Shown here in pieces: positions 37,628-44,700 of a DNA stretch of 64,000 nucleotides. This DNA comes from an uncultured Flavobacteriaceae bacterium (GTDB taxonomy: Bacteria > Bacteroidota > Bacteroidia > Flavobacteriales > Flavobacteriaceae). Under the pieces are notes generated by a model. It did not search any database and was not told the origin of the DNA. It was given only the letters and a program-made list of their open reading frames with translations. The DNA is taken from assembly GCA_905182835.1 (NCBI GenBank), contig CAJJDI010000002.1, positions 1-64,000 of the forward strand, read 5' to 3'. The translations under genes were made by a program, and so were the position numbers. The number at the start of each line of letters is the position of its first letter. Within the stretch, counting starts at the first letter, position 1.

Positions 37628-40432
37628 ATGAACAGCAAAAGATTATTTTTAATTGATGCATATGCTCTAATTTTTAGAGGTTATTATGCTTTTATAAAAA
37701 ATCCAAGGATTAATTCTAAGGGGGTCGACACTTCTGCTATATTAGGGTTTACCAATTCTCTATTTGATGTAATAAAAAGAGAAAGGCCAGATTATTTAGG
37801 CGTGTGTTTTGACAGAGGCGGCAGTCAAGATAGAGTAGAGATGTATTCAGAATACAAGGCGAATAGGGATGAAACTCCAGAAGCTATAAAAATTGCTGTT
37901 CCTTATATTGAAAAAATCCTGAAATCATTAAATATTCCTATTATGGTTAAAAAGGGATATGAAGCTGATGATATAATTGGTACTCTATCAAAAAAAGCTG
38001 AACTTGAAGGTTATCAAACTTTCATGGTTACTCCAGATAAAGACTTTGCACAACTAGTGAGTGAAAACATCTTTATGTACAAACCAATGTTTGGTGGAGG
38101 ATATGAAGTTTGGGGGGTTGATGAAGTTAAAAACAAATTTGAGGTTACAGATCCATTACAGGTCATAGATTTTTTAGGCATGAAAGGGGATGCGGCTGAT
38201 AATATTCCTGGATTACCAGGAGTTGGCGATAAAACTGCAAAAAAATTCATAGCTCAATTCGGAAGTATGGAGGGGTTATTAGCTAATACTGGTCTCTTAA
38301 AGGGGAAATTAAAGGAGAAAATTGAAGCAAATAAAGAGTTAGGGTTGTTGTCAAAAAAATTAGCCACTATAATTCTTGATGTACCTGTCGAATTTAAGGC
38401 AAATGAGTTCAAATTTCAAGTTAATGATTGCGAAGAAGTTAAAGATGTATTTAGAGATTTAGAATTTAGAAGACTAGTTGATAGCGTGGATAGAGTTTTT
38501 AAGATTAATGAAGAACCTACTACAGAGAGCAGCACAGCGTTAATAAAGGAAAAACCAACAGAAAGTGCTGGTTCAGGTCAGTTCTCTTTATTTGAAGATA
38601 GCACTAATACTGTCGAAAAGAGTGAAATCTTTAAAAGGAAAGATGTTTCTAATTCATCGAATTATTATCAAATTGTTGATTCATCTTTAGGACTTAATTT
38701 ATTGTTGAAAAAATTAAATAATAACTCTGCTGTTAGTTACAAGCTTATTTCAAATAAAAAAAACCATTTAAGTGATAAGGTCATTGGAGTTTCTTTTTGC
38801 TGGGAACAAGGTAAGGCCTACTATTTATCTTTTTCAGAAGAGTTTAAAATTGCTGAAATTAAATTGTTTTTTGAAAACGAAAAAATAGAAAAAATTAGCG
38901 ATAACATAAAGAATGATATCAAGTTATTAAATCAATATGATATTATAATTAAAGGGGGGATATTTGATACCACTTTAGCTCATTACATAATTAACCCTGA
39001 CACTAATCATGCTATTAATCAATTATCGGAAACCTATTTAAACTATTCTTTAACAGATCTAAAATTATTAATTGGTAAAGGTAAAAACCAAAAACTTCTA
39101 TCAGATTTACAAGCTATTCAACTTAAAGATCTTGCTTGTGAGCAAGCAGATATAAATCTACAATTAAAAAAACTATTTAATAAAGAGCTAAATGACACAA
39201 GTCTATCAAGTCTGTTCAAGGAAATTGAAATTCCACTTTTAAGAGTTTTAGCCTCTATGGAAATCGAAGGAATAAATTTAGACATAAAGTTTCTTGAGAT
39301 TTTAAAGACGGAATTAGCAGCTGATATTTTGACTTTAGAAACAATAATTTTCAAAGAAGCAGGAGAAACTTTTAATATATCTTCTCCAAAACAATTGGGG
39401 GAAATTTTGTTTGAAAAAATGGAGCTTGGTAAAAAAACTAAAAAAACTAAAACTGGGCAATATTCAACTTCAGAAGATGTTTTAACAGAACTATCGAAAA
39501 AGCACAGCTTTGCAAAAAAAATACTTGAGTTCAGAAGCTTGACAAAATTAATGAGCACATATGTAGATTCTCTTCCAAATCAGGTCCTTGATTCAACTAA
39601 TAGGGTCCATACAGAATACCTGCAAACAGTAGCTTCTACGGGTAGATTAAGTAGTGTAAATCCTAACCTGCAAAATATACCAATAAGAACTAAAAGAGGT
39701 AAAAAGGTAAGAATGGCGTTTGTTCCTAAAAACGAAGAATATTTATTACTTGCAGCAGATTATTCTCAAATAGAGCTAAGAATAATAGCATCAATGAGTG
39801 ATGAAAAAAATATGATTAAAGCTTTTAATAATAATGAAGATATTCACAGTTCAACAGCTTCAGCAGTCTTTGATATCAATGTTGATGAAGTAACTAAAGC
39901 ACAAAGATCTAATGCAAAAACAGTCAATTTCGGAATAATATATGGCGTGTCGGCTTTTGGACTTAGTAATCAAACAGATTTATCAAGGTCCGAGTCAAAA
40001 GACTTAATTGAAACCTATTATAATAAATATCCAAATTTAAAAAAATTCATTAGTGATCAAATATCTTTTGCTAGATCAAACGGATATGTAAAAACATTAA
40101 TTGGAAGAAAAAGATACTTAAAAGATATTAATTCAAGTAATGGGCTTGTAAGAAGCGGGGCTGAAAGAAATGCTGTGAATGCACCAATTCAGGGTACTGC
40201 AGCAGATATAATTAAAATAGCCATGATTCGTATACATAAAAGGTTACTAAAAGAAAAAATGCAAAGTAAAATGCTGCTACAAGTCCATGATGAGTTAGTG
40301 TTTGATGTTTATAAACCTGAATTAAATAAAGCAATTTCGATGATTAAAGAAGAAATGGAAAATGCATACGATTTAAATATACCACTTACCGTAGACATAG
40401 ACTACGGTATTAACTGGTTAGAAGCTCATTAG
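37628..40432 (+). CDS. polA: DNA polymerase I (proofreading domain degenerate)
   Basis: 934 residues. The 5'-nuclease domain (about 1-290) is intact: LFLIDAYALIFRGYYAF, GYEADDIIGTLS, VTPDKDFAQLV and GDAADNIPGLPGVGDKTA. The polymerase domain is intact: motif A LLAADYSQIELRI near residue 710, O-helix AKTVNFGIIYG, and motif C LQVHDELVFDV near 887. The middle 3'-5' exonuclease domain (about 345-520) keeps the fold but not the catalytic acids. The usual FDTET is YKLIS, NLKYD is NIKND, and the EDAD position reads EQAD, so three of four DEDD residues are gone. It fills gaps in repair and removes Okazaki primers. Proofreading is predicted to be absent. Confidence 0.97.
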   Translation: MNSKRLFLIDAYALIFRGYYAFIKNPRINSKGVDTSAILGFTNSLFDVIKRERPDYLGVCFDRGGSQDRVEMYSEYKANRDETPEAIKIAVPYIEKILKSLNIPIMVKKGYEADDIIGTLSKKAELEGYQTFMVTPDKDFAQLVSENIFMYKPMFGGGYEVWGVDEVKNKFEVTDPLQVIDFLGMKGDAADNIPGLPGVGDKTAKKFIAQFGSMEGLLANTGLLKGKLKEKIEANKELGLLSKKLATIILDVPVEFKANEFKFQVNDCEEVKDVFRDLEFRRLVDSVDRVFKINEEPTTESSTALIKEKPTESAGSGQFSLFEDSTNTVEKSEIFKRKDVSNSSNYYQIVDSSLGLNLLLKKLNNNSAVSYKLISNKKNHLSDKVIGVSFCWEQGKAYYLSFSEEFKIAEIKLFFENEKIEKISDNIKNDIKLLNQYDIIIKGGIFDTTLAHYIINPDTNHAINQLSETYLNYSLTDLKLLIGKGKNQKLLSDLQAIQLKDLACEQADINLQLKKLFNKELNDTSLSSLFKEIEIPLLRVLASMEIEGINLDIKFLEILKTELAADILTLETIIFKEAGETFNISSPKQLGEILFEKMELGKKTKKTKTGQYSTSEDVLTELSKKHSFAKKILEFRSLTKLMSTYVDSLPNQVLDSTNRVHTEYLQTVASTGRLSSVNPNLQNIPIRTKRGKKVRMAFVPKNEEYLLLAADYSQIELRIIASMSDEKNMIKAFNNNEDIHSSTASAVFDINVDEVTKAQRSNAKTVNFGIIYGVSAFGLSNQTDLSRSESKDLIETYYNKYPNLKKFISDQISFARSNGYVKTLIGRKRYLKDINSSNGLVRSGAERNAVNAPIQGTAADIIKIAMIRIHKRLLKEKMQSKMLLQVHDELVFDVYKPELNKAISMIKEEMENAYDLNIPLTVDIDYGINWLEAH

Positions 40433-40488
40433 ATCTATTGAAATTTAAAGTTTAAATACTACTGCTATAAAATATTTCTAAACTTCTA

Positions 40489-40519
40489 TTTGCTAATCAA
40501 ATATATAATTGTAGATTTG
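40489..40519 (+). promoter_or_regulatory. Consensus-like promoter of rplM-rpsI
   Basis: TTTG at 40489-40492, a 19-base spacer, then TAGATTTG at 40512-40519. This is an exact fit to the Bacteroidota pattern TTTG-N19-TAnnTTTG. The predicted start is near 40525. The roughly 40-base leader contains a small hairpin (CTCT-TTTCG-AGAG), a possible site for ribosomal-protein feedback. Confidence 0.8.
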
Positions 40520-40565
40520 CACACTCTTTTCGAGAGAAGTTAATTATTAATGAAAATAATATAAA

Positions 40566-41021
40566 TTGGATAATTTAAGTTATAAAACTATTTCAGCAAA
40601 TAAATCAACTGTGAACAAACAGTGGGTTATTGTAGATGCAGCTGATCAACATCTAGGAAGGTTAGCCTCAAGAGTGGCTATCTTATTAAGAGGAAAGCAC
40701 AAAACAGACTTTACACCCCATGTAGATTGTGGTGATAATGTAATTGTAATCAATGCTTCTAAAGTTAAATTGAGTGGAAACAAGTGGGAAGAGAAAATGT
40801 ATGTTAGACATACAGGGTACCCTGGAGGACAGAGATTTAAATCTGCTACTCAACTATACGATCAAAATCCATCAATAATTGTAGAAAAGTCAGTAAAAGG
40901 AATGCTTCCTAAGAATAAACTAGGAGCAGCACTCTTTAGAAACCTACACGTGAGTACAGATTCAGCACACAATCATGAAGCTCAAAAACCAACTATTATT
41001 AATTTAAATGAAGTCAATTAA
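40566..41021 (+). CDS. rplM: 50S ribosomal protein L13
   Basis: 151 residues from a TTG start. No ATG is available in frame upstream of the conserved YKTISANKSTVNKQW, so TTG is the likely start. The core motifs WVIVDAADQHLGRLASRVAILLRGKHK and RHTGYPGG are standard L13. It binds 23S rRNA early in 50S assembly. Its stop overlaps the rpsI start by one base (TAATG), the usual L13-S9 pairing. Confidence 0.97.
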   Translation: MDNLSYKTISANKSTVNKQWVIVDAADQHLGRLASRVAILLRGKHKTDFTPHVDCGDNVIVINASKVKLSGNKWEEKMYVRHTGYPGGQRFKSATQLYDQNPSIIVEKSVKGMLPKNKLGAALFRNLHVSTDSAHNHEAQKPTIINLNEVN

Positions 41022-41407
41022 TGGAAACCATTCATAAAATTGGACGTAGAAAAACAGCAGTAGCTAGAGTATACCTAAAAAAAGGTAAAGGAAAAATAAC
41101 AGTGAACAAAAAAGATTCTAAAGTTTACTTTCCTACTCCAACTCTACAATTCAAAATAAATCAACCTCTTGTCATGACTGACAATGAAAAGAAATTTGAC
41201 ATAAGCATTAATGTTTTTGGAGGAGGCTCTACAGGTCAAGCTGAAGCAGTTAGACTAGCTCTATCAAGAGCTATGTGTGAGTTAAAAGTAGAAAATAGAG
41301 AAATTCTTAAACCTGAAGGATTATTAACAAGAGATCCAAGAATGGTTGAGAGGAAAAAATTCGGTCAGAAAAAGGCTAGAAAGAAATTCCAATTCTCTAA
41401 AAGATAA
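41021..41407 (+). CDS. rpsI: 30S ribosomal protein S9
   Basis: 128 residues, normal for S9. The opening IGRRKTAVARVYLKKGKG, the central GGGSTGQAEAVRLALSRAM and the basic C-terminus ending in KKFQFSKR, whose tail reaches the P-site tRNA, are all present. It is translationally coupled to rplM. rpsB follows after a 116-base gap with no TAnnTTTG element that I can find; a short inverted repeat (ATAAC...GTTAT) lies just after the stop. Confidence 0.97.
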   Translation: METIHKIGRRKTAVARVYLKKGKGKITVNKKDSKVYFPTPTLQFKINQPLVMTDNEKKFDISINVFGGGSTGQAEAVRLALSRAMCELKVENREILKPEGLLTRDPRMVERKKFGQKKARKKFQFSKR

Positions 41408-41523
41408 AATCAATAACCAGTTTTTGTTATCTATGAATTTATTCAAGATTTAGTTTAGCATCTAAATGATCAAGAAATAAACTGCTTGGCATTGCTAATC
41501 AACAGAAAGTAAACTATCACAAA

Positions 41524-42405
41524 ATGGGAAAATTAGAAGTAAAAGAATTATTAGACGCGGGTGTTCATTTTGGACATCTTACAAGAAAGTGGAATCCTAA
41601 CATGGCTCCTTACATTTACATGGAGAGAAATGGGATTCACATTATCAACCTCTACAAAACTGTAGCTAAAATCGATGAAGCTGCTGAAGCTTTAAAGAAA
41701 ATTGCGGCTTCTGGAAGAAAAATTTTATTTGTAGCCACAAAAAAACAAGCTAAAGAAATTGTTGCAGAAGCTGCTTCAAAAGTAAACATGCCATATATCA
41801 CTGAAAGATGGCCTGGTGGAATGTTAACAAACTTTGTTACTATCAGAAAAGCTGTTAAAAAAATGGCGGCTATCGATAGAATGAAAAAAGATGGTACATT
41901 CAACACTTTATCTAAGAAAGAAAGATTACAAACTGATAGATTAAGAGAGAAGTTAGAGAAAAATCTTGGTTCCATTTCTGACATGACAAGATTACCTGGC
42001 GCTTTGTTTGTAGTTGATATAATCAGAGAACATATTGCAATAAAAGAAGCCCAAAAATTGAACATTCCAATTTTTGCAATGGTGGACACTAATTCTGATC
42101 CAAGAGAAGTAGAATATGTTATCCCATCAAATGATGATGCATCTAAGTCAATATTTAAGATTTTAGAAAATATCACTCCTTCAATCCAAGAAGGTTTAGC
42201 AGAAAGAAATTCTGAAAAAGAGAACGGTAAGGAAGAAACTAAAACTTCTAAACCTGAGGTAAAAGCTGAGGTAAAAGCTGAGGTAAAAGCTGAGGTAAAA
42301 CCTGAGGTAAAAGCTGAGGTAAAACCTGAGGTAAAAGCTGAGGTAAAAGCTGAAGTAAAAGCTGAGGTAAAAGCTGAGGTAAAAGCTGAAAGTAAATCGG
42401 AATAA
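41524..42405 (+). CDS. rpsB: 30S ribosomal protein S2 with a repetitive C-terminal tail
   Basis: 293 residues. The S2 core (about 1-222) is standard: LLDAGVHFGHLTRKWNPNMAPYIY, RWPGGMLTNFVTIRKA, LPGALFVVDIIREHIAIKEA and PIFAMVDTNSDP. After GLAERNSEK comes a tail of about 65 residues built from a tetrapeptide [A/P]EVK repeated eleven times. It is encoded by a 12-bp tandem repeat and makes this S2 longer than the usual 230-260 residues. The tail is charge-balanced and is expected to be disordered or helical on the ribosome surface. tsf follows, as in most bacteria. ORFs called on the opposite strand over the tail are artefacts of the repeat. Confidence 0.97.
   Translation: MGKLEVKELLDAGVHFGHLTRKWNPNMAPYIYMERNGIHIINLYKTVAKIDEAAEALKKIAASGRKILFVATKKQAKEIVAEAASKVNMPYITERWPGGMLTNFVTIRKAVKKMAAIDRMKKDGTFNTLSKKERLQTDRLREKLEKNLGSISDMTRLPGALFVVDIIREHIAIKEAQKLNIPIFAMVDTNSDPREVEYVIPSNDDASKSIFKILENITPSIQEGLAERNSEKENGKEETKTSKPEVKAEVKAEVKAEVKPEVKAEVKPEVKAEVKAEVKAEVKAEVKAESKSE
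42253..42396 (+). repeat. 12-bp tandem repeat (minisatellite) in rpsB
   Basis: Eleven copies of a 12-bp unit, consensus GCTGAGGTAAAA, with some units starting CCT and one GAA variant, followed by a twelfth degenerate copy. The unit is in frame and encodes Ala/Pro-Glu-Val-Lys. The near-identity of units indicates recent expansion by slippage or unequal recombination. Confidence 0.95.
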
Positions 42406-42443
42406 CAAAAATATATACTACAACAATTACTTAATTTTAAATC

Positions 42444-43268
42444 ATGTCGAAAATAACTGCTTCAGAAGTAAACAACCTGAGAAAAACTACAGGTGCTGGA
42501 ATGATGGATTGTAAAAAAGCATTAGTAGAATCTGATGGTAACTTTGAAAAAGCTATTGAAATTTTAAGAAAAAAAGGGCAAAAAGTTGCTGCTAAAAGAG
42601 CGGACAGAGATTCAGCAGAAGGCGCAGCTATCACTAAAACAAATGAGAGTAATACGGCAGGGGTTGCTATTGTTCTTGGGTGCGAAACAGATTTTGTTGG
42701 TAAAAATGAGGATTTTGTTAGTTTGGCAAATAAATTAGCTGATATAGCTCTTGAATGTAATACTAAAGAAGAACTATTAAAAGCTAAAATTGGTGAAGTA
42801 ACTGTAGAAGAAAAGCTAATAGAACAAACAGGTGTTATTGGTGAAAAAATAGAGATTAAAGCATTTGAAAAAATAAACGCTGCTTTTGTAGGGTCTTACA
42901 TTCATGCAGGAAATAAGATAGCTTCAGTTGTTGGATTATCTGCAAGTGTTGATGGTTCTGATGTTGCTGCAAAAGATGTATCCATGCAAGTTGCAGCAAT
43001 GAACCCTATCGCATTAGATGAGAATGGTGTTGATTCAAATATAATTGAAAAAGAAATTGAAATTGCTAAAGATCAGTTAAGATCTGAAGGTAAGCCTGAG
43101 GCAATGTTAGACAATATCGCAAAGGGTAAATTAAAGAGGTTTTTTAAAGATAATACACTTGTAAACCAAGACTTTATAAAAGATAGTAAGCAAAGTGTAA
43201 AAAACTATGTCAGTTCTTATGACAAAGATTTACACGTAGTGGAATACAAAAGAGTAGCACTGGGTTAA
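42444..43268 (+). CDS. tsf: Elongation factor Ts
   Basis: 274 residues. The N-terminal UBA-like domain and signature LRKTTGAGMMDCKKALVES are followed by KRADRDSAEGAA and CETDFVGKNEDF, the EF-Tu-contacting region, then the two-part core domain. EF-Ts recycles EF-Tu by exchanging GDP for GTP. It follows rpsB by 38 bases and is likely co-transcribed with it. Confidence 0.97.
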   Translation: MSKITASEVNNLRKTTGAGMMDCKKALVESDGNFEKAIEILRKKGQKVAAKRADRDSAEGAAITKTNESNTAGVAIVLGCETDFVGKNEDFVSLANKLADIALECNTKEELLKAKIGEVTVEEKLIEQTGVIGEKIEIKAFEKINAAFVGSYIHAGNKIASVVGLSASVDGSDVAAKDVSMQVAAMNPIALDENGVDSNIIEKEIEIAKDQLRSEGKPEAMLDNIAKGKLKRFFKDNTLVNQDFIKDSKQSVKNYVSSYDKDLHVVEYKRVALG

Positions 43269-43312
43269 TTTCTTCTTTTAAATTTTTTATTACATAATTA
43301 AAAAATCTACAT

Positions 43313-43320
43313 TATCTTTG
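43313..43320 (+). promoter_or_regulatory. Candidate -7 promoter element for pyrH-frr
   Basis: TATCTTTG (TAnnTTTG) ends 19 bases before the pyrH ATG, predicting a leader of about 13 bases. The -33 region is AT-rich without a clear TTTG. Confidence 0.55.
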
Positions 43321-43339
43321 CTTAACTTCAAAATTAAGC

Positions 43340-44050
43340 ATGAAATACAAAAGAATATTACTTAAATTATCTGGTGAGGCTTTAATGGGCAGTAAAAATT
43401 TTGGAATTGATTCTGAAATACTACAAGTTTATGCTCAAGATATTAAGCAAATAGTAGACCTCGGGGTGCAAGTAGCAATTGTTATTGGCGGTGGAAACAT
43501 TTTTAGAGGTTTCGATGGTGCTAATGAACATAAAATAGATCGCGTTCAAGGTGATCATATGGGAATGCTTGCAACCGTAATTAATGGTTTAGCACTTCAA
43601 AGTGCATTAGAAAATGTTGGAGCTCCAACTAGATTACAAACAGCAATTAAAATCAATGAAGTTGCTGAACCATTTATCAGAAGGAAAGCCATTAGGCATT
43701 TAGATAAGGGTAGAGTTGTTATTTTTGGTGGAGGAACCGGGAACCCATATTTCACAACAGATTCAGCCGCAGTTTTAAGAGCTATTGAGATCGAGTCTGA
43801 TGTTATTTTGAAAGGAACAAGAGTGGATGGGATTTACGATGAAGATCCTGAAAAAAATGTTGATGCTATTAAATTTGATAATATATCCTTTGAAGAAGTA
43901 TTAAAAAAAGGGTTAAAAGTGATGGATACTACTGCATTTACACTTAGTCAAGAAAACAAACTACCAATAATTGTATTTGACATGAACAAAAGAGGGAATT
44001 TGTTAAAATTAATTTCTGGAGAGAAAATTGGCACTACAGTTAACTTATAA
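43340..44050 (+). CDS. pyrH: UMP kinase
   Basis: 236 residues, normal for the bacterial hexameric UMP kinase of the amino-acid-kinase fold. Visible features are [14 protein letters not shown] (phosphate loop), [14 protein letters not shown], and [20 protein letters not shown], which binds UMP. It phosphorylates UMP to UDP in pyrimidine synthesis. It is followed 25 bases later by frr, the common pyrH-frr pair. Confidence 0.97.
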   Translation: MKYKRILLKLSGEALMGSKNFGIDSEILQVYAQDIKQIVDLGVQVAIVIGGGNIFRGFDGANEHKIDRVQGDHMGMLATVINGLALQSALENVGAPTRLQTAIKINEVAEPFIRRKAIRHLDKGRVVIFGGGTGNPYFTTDSAAVLRAIEIESDVILKGTRVDGIYDEDPEKNVDAIKFDNISFEEVLKKGLKVMDTTAFTLSQENKLPIIVFDMNKRGNLLKLISGEKIGTTVNL

Positions 44051-44075
44051 ATCATTTTAGATTAAATTAAATAAG

Positions 44076-44633
44076 ATGGAAGAAGAATTAGAATTTATTT
44101 TTGAGTCAGCAAAAGAATCAATGTCAAATGCAATAAAACATTTGGATAAAAAATTATTGAATATTAGAGCAGGTAAAGCAAACCCATCAATGCTTGGAAG
44201 TGTTTTAGTTGAATATTATGGTTCTTTAACACCACTTACTCAAGTTGCAAATGTAAACACGCCGGACGGTAGAACGATAGTAGTACAACCATGGGAGAAA
44301 AGTTTACTTGCAGAAATAGAAAAAGCCATTATGAATGCAAATCTAGGTTTTAACCCTATGAATAATGGAGAAAACATAATTATAAACGTACCTGCATTAA
44401 CTGAAGAAAGAAGAATTGATTTAGCAAGACAAGCTAAAAGTGAGGCAGAAGAAGCAAAAATAGTTGTTAGAAACTCAAGAAAAGAAGCTAATAACGAAAT
44501 TAAAAAAGGAGAAGCATTTTCTGATGATCTAAAAAAAAATGCAGAGCAAGATATTCAAGACCTAACTAATAAGCATATTGATGATATTAATTCAATATTT
44601 GAAGTTAAAGAAAAAGAAATTATGACTTTATAA
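44076..44633 (+). CDS. frr: Ribosome recycling factor
   Basis: 185 residues, normal length. The elongated three-helix bundle domain and the beta domain are recognisable from LLNIRAGKANPSMLGSVLVEYYG, TPDGRTIVVQPWEKSLL and LTEERRIDLARQAKSEAE. With EF-G it splits the post-termination ribosome. A long AT-rich inverted repeat starts two bases after the gene. Confidence 0.97.
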   Translation: MEEELEFIFESAKESMSNAIKHLDKKLLNIRAGKANPSMLGSVLVEYYGSLTPLTQVANVNTPDGRTIVVQPWEKSLLAEIEKAIMNANLGFNPMNNGENIIINVPALTEERRIDLARQAKSEAEEAKIVVRNSRKEANNEIKKGEAFSDDLKKNAEQDIQDLTNKHIDDINSIFEVKEKEIMTL

Positions 44634-44634
44634 T

Positions 44635-44672
44635 ATATTAATTACTGTAAATAATATCACAGTAATTAATAT
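44635..44672. repeat. Perfect 14-bp inverted repeat after frr
   Basis: ATATTAATTACTGT, a 10-base loop, then ACAGTAATTAATAT, a perfect 14-bp stem directly behind the frr stop and 28 bases before the next gene. It is followed by CTTTA rather than a T run, so it is not a textbook terminator. It could stabilise the pyrH-frr mRNA 3' end, terminate weakly, or act as an operator for the next gene. Confidence 0.7.
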
Positions 44673-44700
44673 CTTTATGAATTGGATATAATATAATCAT

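Noticed and set aside
41408-41523. A structured leader RNA before rpsB
   Set aside because: The 116-base gap shows only a short ATAAC/GTTAT repeat and no TAnnTTTG element; that is too little to call a leader or promoter.
42196-42408. Minus-strand 70-codon ORF with repeated FYLSFYLR
   Set aside because: It is the reverse of the rpsB 12-bp repeat; the pattern is produced by the repeat, not by a gene.
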